Shown here: positions 1 to 5,128 of the stretch, one piece after another
Layout: each line of letters begins with the position of its first letter
Numbering within the stretch: position 1 is the stretch's first letter
Notes under the pieces: generated by a model
What the model was told of the DNA's origin: nothing
The model's input: the letters and a program-made list of their open reading frames with translations, nothing else
The model's database searches: none
Assembly (NCBI GenBank): GCA_017743275.1
Contig: JAGHZG010000164.1
Location: 1-5,128 of the forward strand
From: Chloroflexota bacterium
GTDB taxonomy: Bacteria; Chloroflexota; Anaerolineae; B4-G1; DUEL01
Length of the DNA: 5,128 nt
Direction: 5' to 3'
Translations under genes and position numbers: made by a program

Positions 1-29
1 ACCGAGGGAAACCGCCCCTCAAATTTGTT

Positions 30-38
30 ACTATAGCA
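30..38 (-). promoter_or_regulatory. Possible extended -10 promoter element
   Basis: TGCTATAGT on the minus strand matches an extended -10 (TGnTATAAT) except for one base in the hexamer. It lies in the most AT-rich stretch near the left edge, downstream of the stem-loop at 82-120. No good -35 sits 16-18 nt upstream. If real, it would serve a minus-strand gene beyond the left edge. Confidence 0.25.
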
Positions 39-81
39 AGGCGAATCTCAATAAGAGACTTGACACCTCTATTGGGAGAAT

Positions 82-120
82 GGGTTGGCGGCGGCCCGCT
101 CTGCGGGCCGCCGCCAACCC
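82..120 (-). terminator. GC-rich stem-loop after the last gene, probable transcription end or 3' stabiliser
   Basis: Positions 82-99 and 103-120 are perfectly complementary over 18 bp with a 3-nt loop, starting 8 nt downstream of the TAG stop on the minus strand. The stem is very GC-rich. The sequence after it on the transcript (ATTCTCCCAATAG) has no U-run, so it is not a textbook intrinsic terminator. It may still end transcription, protect the 3' end, or be a dispersed palindrome. Confidence 0.5.
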
Positions 121-128
121 CCCAACCC

Positions 129-2024
129 CTATACCGTCTCAAACTGGCTGTTGTACAACTCCGCGTAGAAACCGCCCCGCCGCATCAACTCCTCGTGCGT
201 CCCCTGCTCCACGATGTTCCCGTCCCGCACCACCAGGATCAGGTCGGCGTTGCGGATGGTGGAGAGACGGTGGGCAATCACGAAACTCGTCCGCCCTCGC
301 ATCAGGTCGTCCATCGCCTCCTGAATCAACAACTCGGTGTGGGTGTCCACCGAACTGGTCGCCTCGTCCAGAATCAGCATGGGCGGGTTCGCCAGGAACG
401 CCCGCGCGATGGTCAGCAACTGTTTCTGCCCCTGGGAGATGTTGGTCATCTCCTCGTTGATGACGGTGTTGTACCCCTCCGGCAGCGTGCGGATGTAGCG
501 GTCAATGCGGGCCGCGCGAGCCGCCGCCACCACCTCCTCGTCCGTCGCGTCATCCCGCCCGTAGCGGATGTTCTCCAAAATCGTCCCGTTGAAGAGCCAG
601 GTGTCCTGCAGGACCATCCCGAAGAGCCGCCGCAGGTCGGAGCGGGCGAACTGGCGGACGTCGTGGCCGTCTATCAGAATGGCCCCGTCGTCCACGTCGT
701 AGAAGCGCATCAGGAGTTTGACCAGCGTCGTCTTGCCCGCGCCCGTGGGCCCCACGATGGCGACCTTCTGACCAGGCCGGATGCGGGCGGAGAAGCCCCG
801 GATGACCGGCGTGTCGGGCACGTAGCGGAAATGCACGTTCTGGAACTCTACCCGACCGTCCACCCCCTCCAGCCGGACCGGCTGCTCCGGGTCGGGCGTC
901 TCCTCCTCGGCCTCCAGGAACTCAAAGACCCGCTCCGCCGCCGCCACCGTCTGCTGGAGGACGTTGGAGATGTTGGCCAGTTGGGTGATGGGCTCCGTGA
1001 AGCCCCGGATGTACTGGGTGAAGGCCTGGATGTCGCCCAGCATGATCCGTCCCCGGACCGCCAGGTAGCCGCCCGTGATGACCACGCCCACGTACCCCAG
1101 GTTGCTGACAAAGCGCATCATCGGCATCAGGATGCCGGAGATGAACTGGGCCTTCCATGCGACGCCGTAGAGGCTCTCGTTGTACTGGTCAAACTGCCGC
1201 AGACTTTTCTCTTCGCCGTTGAAGGCCTTCACCACGATGTGCGCGCCGAAGGTCTCCTCCACGTGCCCGTTCACCCGGCCCAGGTCGGCCTGCTGCTGAG
1301 CGAAAAACCGCTGGGAGTTGTGGATGATGAACGTCACCAGCCCGGAGGAGAGGGGAATGACCAGCATCGCCACCAGTGTCATCTGCCAGGAGATGGAGAG
1401 CATCATCCCTAACATCCCGACGACGGTGACCGCAGATGTCACAATCTGCATCAGGCTCTGGTTCAGCGTCTGGTTGACGGTATCCACGTCGTTGATCAGG
1501 CGGGAGAGGATTTCCCCGTGCTGGGTCCCGTCAAAGTACCGGAAGGGCATGCGATGGATTTTCTCAAAGACGTCGCGGCGCATCTGGTAGGTGATCCGGA
1601 CGGCGACGTTCGTCATCAGCCAGCCCTGAGCGTACCCCAACGCGGCGGAGAGGGCGTAGAGCCCCAGGACCGTGAGCAGAATCCGGCCGATCCCGGCGAA
1701 GTCAATGGTTCCCGTGCCGGCCAGTTGGGCAATAAACCCTTCAAAGAGTTTTGTCGTGGCCTGGCCCAGGATTTTGGGCCCGAAGACGGAGAAGATGGTA
1801 GACCCGACGGCCAGCAGAAAGACGAAGAGGATGGTCAGCCGATAGGGACCCAGGTAGGCAATGAGTTTGCGCATCGTGCCGGCAAAGTCGCGCGGCTTCT
1901 CCACCGGACCCATCATTATAGGGCCGGGACCGCCCCGGCCCATCGGGCCAGGGCCGCGCATGGGGCCGGCAGGTCCCCGCCGGGGGTCGGTCAGAGAACG
2001 AAGGGGACGGGCAGGAATGGTCAT
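129..2024 (-). CDS. Heterodimeric ABC exporter half-transporter, catalytic-site subunit
   Basis: This 631-residue protein is the partner of the upstream exporter gene. Residues about 11-41 form a Gly/Pro/Met/Arg-rich cytosolic tail, followed by VEKPRDFAGTMRKLIAYLGPY and six TM segments (roughly 62-84, 112-134, 188-210, 212-233, 296-322, 330-352). The nucleotide-binding domain spans about 390-631: A-loop Tyr401, Walker A GPTGAGKTT (425-433), Q-loop Gln473, Walker B Asp553 with catalytic Glu554, D-loop SSVD (557-560) and switch His585. The signature is ISQGQ (529-533) instead of LSGGQ. It therefore supplies the working catalytic residues of the canonical site and the deviant signature of the degenerate site, like TM288. 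No TM1-TM2 insertion is present, and the length is slightly above the usual 570-600 because of the tail. The reading frame is intact, with a TAG stop. Assignment as exporter is firm; substrate is unknown. Confidence 0.94.
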   Translation of the reverse strand: MTIPARPLRSLTDPRRGPAGPMRGPGPMGRGGPGPIMMGPVEKPRDFAGTMRKLIAYLGPYRLTILFVFLLAVGSTIFSVFGPKILGQATTKLFEGFIAQLAGTGTIDFAGIGRILLTVLGLYALSAALGYAQGWLMTNVAVRITYQMRRDVFEKIHRMPFRYFDGTQHGEILSRLINDVDTVNQTLNQSLMQIVTSAVTVVGMLGMMLSISWQMTLVAMLVIPLSSGLVTFIIHNSQRFFAQQQADLGRVNGHVEETFGAHIVVKAFNGEEKSLRQFDQYNESLYGVAWKAQFISGILMPMMRFVSNLGYVGVVITGGYLAVRGRIMLGDIQAFTQYIRGFTEPITQLANISNVLQQTVAAAERVFEFLEAEEETPDPEQPVRLEGVDGRVEFQNVHFRYVPDTPVIRGFSARIRPGQKVAIVGPTGAGKTTLVKLLMRFYDVDDGAILIDGHDVRQFARSDLRRLFGMVLQDTWLFNGTILENIRYGRDDATDEEVVAAARAARIDRYIRTLPEGYNTVINEEMTNISQGQKQLLTIARAFLANPPMLILDEATSSVDTHTELLIQEAMDDLMRGRTSFVIAHRLSTIRNADLILVVRDGNIVEQGTHEELMRRGGFYAELYNSQFETV

Positions 2025-2033
2025 ATCACCTCC
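2025..2033 (-). promoter_or_regulatory. Very strong Shine-Dalgarno site deciding the start of the second exporter gene
   Basis: GGAGGTGAT on the minus strand abuts the ATG at 2024 and is complementary over nine bases to the 16S anti-Shine-Dalgarno AUCACCUCC. It fixes translation at 2024 and rules out the longer in-frame start at 2138, which would translate through the inverted repeat and overlap the previous gene. Confidence 0.9.
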
Positions 2034-2040
2034 GGAATCT

Positions 2041-2086
2041 GTAGCATAGGATTTATCCTGTTGATGCAGGATAAATCCTACGCTAC
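2041..2086. repeat. Inverted repeat with 20-bp arms spanning the stop codon of the first exporter gene
   Basis: Arm one, GTAGCATAGGATTTATCCTG (2041-2060), and arm two (2067-2086) are reverse complements at 19 of 20 positions, with a 6-nt loop TTGATG. On the mRNA strand the 5' arm contains the last codons (Val-Ala) and TAG stop (2078-2080) of the upstream gene, and the 3' arm ends 7 nt before the next Shine-Dalgarno site. No U-tract follows, so it is not a standard terminator. The AT-rich core stands out from its GC-rich surroundings, suggesting an inserted mobile-type palindrome. It could also affect mRNA stability or translation between the two subunits. Confidence 0.85.
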
Positions 2087-4342
2087 AACGGCCGCCACTT
2101 TCAACTGCGAGAGCGCGATCTCCCGGTAGATGTCGCAAGTCGCCATCAGTTCCTCGTGAGTGCCCTGGCCGACGATGCGGCCCTCGTCCAGCACCAGAAT
2201 CCAGTCGGCGTCTTTGATGGTCGCCACCCGTTGGGAGACGATGATGACAGTGCTCTCCCCGACGTACTCCCGCAGGGTCCGCCGCAATCGGGCGTCAGTC
2301 CGGTAGTCCAGCGAGGAGAAGCAGTCGTCAAAGATGTAGATGGACGGCCGCCTGACCAGCGCGCGGGCGATGGTGAGCCGCTGCCTCTGTCCGCCGGAGA
2401 AGTTGGCCCCGTGCTGGGCCACCTCCGCCTCCAGCGGCGAGCGACCGTCGTCGCCGGTGCGGGAGAGGATGATGTCCCCGGCCTGGGCGACCTCCAGGGC
2501 CCGCATCAGGCGTTCCTCAGAGGCATCCTCGTCGGCGAAGCGCAGGTTGCTGGCGATGGTGCCACTAAAGAGGTTGCTCTGCTGCGGGACGTAGCCGATG
2601 CGGTCCCGCAGGTCCTTCAGCCGCACCTGGCGGATGTCCACCCTGCTGATGCGAATTTCCCCCCCGGTCACATCGTAGAAGCGCGGGATGAGGTTGATCA
2701 GGGTGGACTTGCCGGAGCCGGTGGTGCCGATAATGCCCACCGTCTCCCCGGCGCGGATGGTGAAGGTGATGTTGTGAAGGACGTACTCCTCTGCTCCCGG
2801 ATACCGGAAGCAGACGTTGCGGAACTCAATGGTGGGGATGAAGGGTTCCGGGAAGGGGACGGGCTCCTCGGGGTCCCGGATGCTGACCTCCGTCTCCAGC
2901 ACTTCGGCGACCCGGTTGGCGGCGACGTCCACCCGGGGGAGCATGATGAAGAGCATGGAGAGCATCGCGAAGGCGAAGAAGACCTGCATCGCGTACTGCA
3001 TGAAGGCGATCATATCGCCGATGCGCATCGTCGCCTGGGCCACCTGGTGGGCGCCGACCCAGAGGATGAGCACGGTCAGCCCGTTCATCAGGAGCATCGT
3101 GGCCGGCATCATCACGACGGCGGCCCGGTTGACGAAGAGGAACGTCCGGGTGAGGTCCTGGTTGGCCATGTCAAACCGCCGCTTCTCGTAGTCCTGGCGG
3201 TTGAAGGCGCGCACGACCATCATGCCGGTCAGGTTCTCCCGGCCGACCTGGTTCAGCCGGTCCATCAGAGACTGGATGATTTTGAACTTCGGGAGGGTGA
3301 TGCTGAAGACCAGCATAATCAGCCCGACCAGGACCAGGACGCCCAGCCCGATGATCCACATCATAGACGGGCTCTTGGCGGCAGCGCGGAGGATGGCGCC
3401 GATGCCCATCAGCGGGGCGAAGAAGACCATGCGCAGAAGGAACACCATCACCATCTGAATCTGGGTGATGTCGTTGGTGGAGCGGGTGATGAGGGACGCG
3501 GTGGAGAAGCGGTCCAGTTCGGCACTGGAGAAGGCCATCACCTTCTCAAAGAAGAGGCGGCGCAGGTCCCGGGCCAGTCCGGCGGCCACCCGCGCGGCCA
3601 GGAAGCCGACGACAATGGTGGCGGCGGCGGCGACCAGGGCGATGAGGAGCATCTGCCCGCCGACGCGCAGGATGTAGGCGTTCTGAATCCCGAGGACGTC
3701 GGCGCCCAGGGCCTCGTACTCGGCCCGGACGGCGCGGGCAGCGGCCTGGAACAGGGCCTTCTCCCCGCCCATCGCCTCAAACCGCTGGTCCACCGCCTGG
3801 ATGATGCGGGCCCGTCCCTCCGCGGGCATCCGGGCCAGCAGGGCGAAGAGGTCAGTCCCCGGCGGGAGTTGGGAGAGGTCAAAGCCAGCCATCCCCGGCA
3901 TCAGCGCCTGAGCCTGTTCGGGATGGGCCCGGACCGCTTCTATGCCGGAGACGATGATGAGCGCGCGGGCCACAGGGGCCTGGATTCGCTCCAGTGCCGC
4001 CGGGTCAGCCGCCCGCAGGACGTAGATGGGCCCCTGGGCCAGCACGGGGTACTTCTTCGCCAGCGCGCCGGAGTCCGGCGAAGAGGCGTCCACCCGAACG
4101 TACTGGGCCAGGACGTCGGCCTTCTCTTCTTCGGTCAGGAAAAGGAGCAGATGGTCCAGGGTGGCCGCGCGCATGGCCTGGGGCATCGCTTCCTCCAACC
4201 CGCCCTGCTGGATGCCCACGTTGACGATGCGGGACATGTAGTCCGGCAGGGCCAGGTCGGCGTTGGCCTGGATAAAGAGCAGAACGATGATGGAAAGGAC
4301 AAAGGGCGTGTAGGGTTTCAGGTATTTCAACAGTCGGCGCAT
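2078..4342 (-). CDS. Heterodimeric ABC exporter half-transporter, degenerate-site subunit with long TM1-TM2 insertion
   Basis: This 754-residue protein is a type IV (type I exporter fold) ABC half-transporter: membrane domain about 1-475, nucleotide-binding domain about 503-750. TM segments lie at roughly 14-33, 228-252, 297-319, 328-350, 405-430 and 443-468. The loop between TM1 and TM2 is about 185 residues instead of the usual short turn and should be extracytoplasmic. NBD motifs are A-loop Tyr514, Walker A GTTGSGKST (539-547), Q-loop Gln587, signature FSGGQ (648-652), Walker B ending in Asp672 and D-loop SSLD (676-679). The catalytic Glu is Asp673 and the switch His is Gln704, so its own ATP site is degenerate, as in TM287 and BmrC. 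It should pair with the next gene's product, whose start is 53 nt downstream. The start follows the GGAG site and family-like MRRLLKYLKPY. The last codons and TAG stop lie within an inverted repeat. Likely substrates are drugs, lipids or peptides; the sequence does not say which. Confidence 0.93.
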   Translation of the reverse strand: MRRLLKYLKPYTPFVLSIIVLLFIQANADLALPDYMSRIVNVGIQQGGLEEAMPQAMRAATLDHLLLFLTEEEKADVLAQYVRVDASSPDSGALAKKYPVLAQGPIYVLRAADPAALERIQAPVARALIIVSGIEAVRAHPEQAQALMPGMAGFDLSQLPPGTDLFALLARMPAEGRARIIQAVDQRFEAMGGEKALFQAAARAVRAEYEALGADVLGIQNAYILRVGGQMLLIALVAAAATIVVGFLAARVAAGLARDLRRLFFEKVMAFSSAELDRFSTASLITRSTNDITQIQMVMVFLLRMVFFAPLMGIGAILRAAAKSPSMMWIIGLGVLVLVGLIMLVFSITLPKFKIIQSLMDRLNQVGRENLTGMMVVRAFNRQDYEKRRFDMANQDLTRTFLFVNRAAVVMMPATMLLMNGLTVLILWVGAHQVAQATMRIGDMIAFMQYAMQVFFAFAMLSMLFIMLPRVDVAANRVAEVLETEVSIRDPEEPVPFPEPFIPTIEFRNVCFRYPGAEEYVLHNITFTIRAGETVGIIGTTGSGKSTLINLIPRFYDVTGGEIRISRVDIRQVRLKDLRDRIGYVPQQSNLFSGTIASNLRFADEDASEERLMRALEVAQAGDIILSRTGDDGRSPLEAEVAQHGANFSGGQRQRLTIARALVRRPSIYIFDDCFSSLDYRTDARLRRTLREYVGESTVIIVSQRVATIKDADWILVLDEGRIVGQGTHEELMATCDIYREIALSQLKVAAVVA
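3668..4225 (-). other. Region encoding the extracytoplasmic TM1-TM2 insertion of the first exporter subunit
   Basis: Residues about 40-225 separate TM1 from TM2. The segment is Ala-rich, mostly amphipathic-helical in appearance, has no cysteine, and has no stretch that convincingly makes a membrane helix (ALIIVSGIEAV at 127-137 is too short). It begins with ALPDYMSRIVNVGIQQGG (31-48), which, from memory, is conserved in long clostridial-type ABC exporter subunits of similar length. I recognise no named domain in it. Confidence 0.7.
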
Positions 4343-4348
4343 GGCGTT

Positions 4349-4352
4349 CTCC
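4349..4352 (-). promoter_or_regulatory. Ribosome binding site deciding the start of the first exporter gene
   Basis: GGAG on the minus strand, 6 nt upstream of the ATG at 4342. It favours that ATG over an in-frame TTG at 4375, which lies inside the heptamer repeat and would add a repeat-encoded MRPATCSLENA leader. Confidence 0.7.
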
Positions 4353-4360
4353 AGGGAGCA

Positions 4361-4436
4361 GGTCGCAGGTCGCAAGTCGCAGGGTCGCAGTAGGGGCGAG
4401 GCATGCCTCGCCCGTACTTGCAGGGCGCAGGTCGCA
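4361..4436. repeat. GGTCGCA heptamer array interrupted by a palindrome
   Basis: On the plus strand the heptamer GGTCGCA occurs at 4361-4367 and 4368-4374, as AGTCGCA at 4375-4381, and again at 4383-4389 after one extra G. On the far side of a palindrome (4394-4413) it resumes as a degenerate GGGCGCA at 4423-4429 and an exact copy at 4430-4436. The array fills most of the 98-nt gap between the MarR stop and the start of the exporter gene. It looks like spreading intergenic repeat DNA and not a protein-coding or promoter sequence. Function unknown. Confidence 0.75.
4390..4417. repeat. Palindromic repeat element, 20-bp perfect core
   Basis: Positions 4394-4413 read GGGCGAGGCATGCCTCGCCC, a perfect palindrome. 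After one mismatched pair (4393/4414) three further pairs match (GTA at 4390-4392 with TAC at 4415-4417), giving a 28-bp element. Transcribed, it can fold into a GC-rich hairpin with a tight loop. No T-tract follows on either strand, so it is not an intrinsic terminator. GTAGGGGCG-type palindromes of this style are, from memory, dispersed in many copies in Chloroflexota and cyanobacterial genomes; copy number cannot be seen in this window. Confidence 0.7.
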
Positions 4437-4440
4437 GGCG

Positions 4441-4863
4441 TTATTCTGGGGCTGTCTCCCCGATCAGTTCGTTCAGGAGTTTGCCCAGAATGTCGTGAAG
4501 GAGGGCCTGTTCCTGGGGGGAGAGGCAGCGAAGGAGTCCTTCCATCACCACCCGGATGCGGTCGGCCCGGACGCGCTCCAGCAGATGCACGCCCTCATCG
4601 GTCAGCGCGACCAGGACAGAGCGGCGGTCGGCCGGGTCCGGCCTGCGCTCCACCACCCCCTGCTCCAGGAGCCGGTCCACGATGCCGGTCATGGAGGCGG
4701 CGCTCTGATGGGTGGCGGCGGCCAGGTCACCCATCCGGGAGGCCCGCCCCTCGGCGTGGTCCAGGGAGCAGAGGGCCATGAACTGAGGGAAGGTCAGGCC
4801 GTGGCGGGCCAGGTCGCGCGCGAATCGGCGCCGCAACGCCCCCATCAGATGGAACAGGCGCAT
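4441..4863 (-). CDS. MarR-family transcriptional regulator
   Basis: This 140-residue protein is a typical MarR-type winged helix-turn-helix dimer. Residues about 1-20 form the first dimerisation helix, followed by GLTFPQFMALCSL (22-34). The HTH spans about 42-69, with MGDLAAAT and the recognition helix SAASMTGIVDRLLEQG. The wing (71-89) has the family hallmark DPADRRSVLVALTDEG. Residues about 92-135 are C-terminal dimerisation helices. Cys32 and Cys113 are the only cysteines; nothing shows that they sense redox. An in-frame TAG four codons upstream (4873-4875) prevents extension, and AGGA sits 7 nt before the ATG. MarR proteins usually repress neighbouring efflux genes and release DNA on binding small ligands. 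Here the next two genes encode an exporter pair, so local control is the natural inference. I found no convincing operator or sigma-70 promoter in the 59-nt gap upstream, so it could be cotranscribed with the sulfur carrier. Confidence 0.93.
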   Translation of the reverse strand: MRLFHLMGALRRRFARDLARHGLTFPQFMALCSLDHAEGRASRMGDLAAATHQSAASMTGIVDRLLEQGVVERRPDPADRRSVLVALTDEGVHLLERVRADRIRVVMEGLLRCLSPQEQALLHDILGKLLNELIGETAPE

Positions 4864-4870
4864 CCCCAGG

Positions 4871-4874
4871 TCCT
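4871..4874 (-). promoter_or_regulatory. Ribosome binding site of the MarR gene
   Basis: AGGA on the minus strand, 7 nt upstream of the ATG at 4863. It is short, but with the in-frame TAG at 4873-4875 overlapping it, it leaves this ATG as the only plausible start. Confidence 0.55.
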
Positions 4875-4922
4875 AAAGAGCTGCAGGGCCTGACTGGTGA
4901 AACCTGCGGCTGGCCTCCGGGC

Positions 4923-5111
4923 CTATCCCCCGGAGACAACGGAGACCAGTTTGACGGTGTCGTCCGGCTCCAGAAGGGTGTCTTCGGTGAGCAGTTTGCC
5001 GTTGCGGACCGCCAGCACGGTCTCCGGAATGAGCCCCACTTTCTCTATAGCCTGGCGGACGGTCATCCGTCCCTCCAGTTCCCATTCCCGGTCCCGGTAG
5101 ATGAGTTTCAT
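4923..5111 (-). CDS. MoaD/ThiS-family ubiquitin-like sulfur carrier protein (TtuB-like)
   Basis: This 62-residue protein has the beta-grasp pattern of small sulfur carriers: an N-terminal strand pair (MKLIYRDREWELEG), a helix (TVRQAIEKVG), then PETVLAVRNGKLL, an acidic turn (EPDDTV) and the strand KLVSVVSGG ending exactly in Gly61-Gly62. In the family, the C-terminal Gly-Gly is adenylated by an E1-like enzyme and converted to a thiocarboxylate that donates sulfur. From memory, the PETVxAVR...LLT...DT...SxxSGG pattern resembles Thermus TtuB, which serves 2-thiolation of tRNA T54; ThiS (thiamine) or MoaD (molybdopterin) roles are not excluded. It contains no cysteine. The start is fixed by AGGAGG 5 nt upstream of the ATG, and the stop is TAG. 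It lies 59 nt upstream of the MarR gene on the same strand. No partner enzyme (TtuA, E1-like) is in the window. Family is confident; the specific pathway is inferred. Confidence 0.9.
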   Translation of the reverse strand: MKLIYRDREWELEGRMTVRQAIEKVGLIPETVLAVRNGKLLTEDTLLEPDDTVKLVSVVSGG

Positions 5112-5116
5112 GGTCT

Positions 5117-5122
5117 CCTCCT
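5117..5122 (-). promoter_or_regulatory. Shine-Dalgarno site of the sulfur-carrier gene
   Basis: AGGAGG on the minus strand, 5 nt before the ATG at 5111. It supports that start. The promoter must lie beyond the right edge of the window, since only 17 nt of upstream sequence are present. Confidence 0.8.
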
Positions 5123-5128
5123 GGGTGT

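Noticed and set aside
60..65. TTGACA on the plus strand, a perfect -35 hexamer
   Set aside because: There is no -10-like sequence 16-18 nt downstream (that stretch enters the GC-rich stem-loop), and no plus-strand gene follows.
60..1412. A 450-codon open frame on the plus strand opposite the second exporter gene
   Set aside because: Same antisense effect. It starts across the stem-loop at 82-120, has no ribosome binding site, and reads against a fully conserved ABC subunit.
2041..2086. The inverted repeat as an intrinsic terminator between the two exporter genes
   Set aside because: No U-tract follows on the minus-strand transcript; the next nucleotides lead straight into a very strong Shine-Dalgarno site, and the two subunits need to be made together.
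4350..4361. The 12-mer TCCAGGGAGCAG, repeated exactly at 4760-4771 inside the MarR gene
   Set aside because: One exact 12-base match within a 5-kb GC-rich window is about what chance would give, and the second copy is ordinary coding sequence.
2156..4393. A 745-codon open frame on the plus strand opposite the first exporter gene
   Set aside because: It is the antisense shadow of a GC-rich gene. The translation is rich in His, Asp, Gly, Gln and Glu with no recognisable domain, while the opposite strand has a complete set of ABC motifs.
4361..4436. The heptamer array as a CRISPR array
   Set aside because: The units are 7 nt and contiguous, with no spacers of regular length, and no cas genes are nearby.
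4880..4910. Weak dyad GCTGCAGG / CCTGCGGC in the gap upstream of the MarR gene, as a possible operator
   Set aside because: The arms match at 7 of 8 positions but are separated by 15 nt, wider than usual for MarR operators, and a short GC-rich dyad is expected by chance in this composition.

Overview
The window is GC-rich and compact. All four genes lie on the minus strand, so transcription runs from high to low coordinates. The nearly uniform G/C third codon positions, strong Shine-Dalgarno sites, a TtuB-like sulfur carrier (best known from thermophiles) and short dispersed-type palindromes between genes fit a GC-rich, possibly thermophilic bacterium. Chloroflexota is my best guess, but this rests on overall style and not on a phylogenetic marker.

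Layout in transcription order: (1) 5111-4923, a 62-residue ubiquitin-fold sulfur carrier of the MoaD/ThiS family ending in Gly-Gly. (2) 4863-4441, a MarR-family winged-helix regulator. (3) 4342-2078, a 754-residue ABC exporter half-transporter with a long insertion between TM1 and TM2 and a degenerate ATPase core (catalytic Glu to Asp, switch His to Gln). (4) 2024-129, a 631-residue ABC half-transporter with a Gly/Pro/Met-rich N-terminal tail, intact catalytic Glu and switch His, but a deviant signature motif (ISQGQ). A perfect 18-bp GC-rich stem-loop at 82-120 follows the last gene. Positions 1-81 hold no gene I can support.

Genes 3 and 4 form a classic heterodimeric type IV ABC exporter. 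The defects of the two subunits fall on the same composite ATP site, leaving one degenerate and one canonical site, as in TM287/288, BmrCD and LmrCD. The MarR gene just upstream is the likely local regulator, and drug, lipid or peptide export is the likely function. The sulfur carrier probably belongs to tRNA thiolation or cofactor sulfur transfer and may simply be a neighbour.

The intergenic gaps carry repeat structures. The MarR/exporter gap holds a GGTCGCA heptamer array split by a 20-bp perfect palindrome. The gap between the two exporter genes holds a 20-bp-arm inverted repeat that supplies the last codons and stop codon of the upstream gene and ends 7 nt before the next gene's Shine-Dalgarno sequence. 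I saw no CRISPR array, tRNA, rRNA or transposase. Nothing here is a clearly new system; the points most worth following are the large extracytoplasmic insertion and the repeat-gene junctions.
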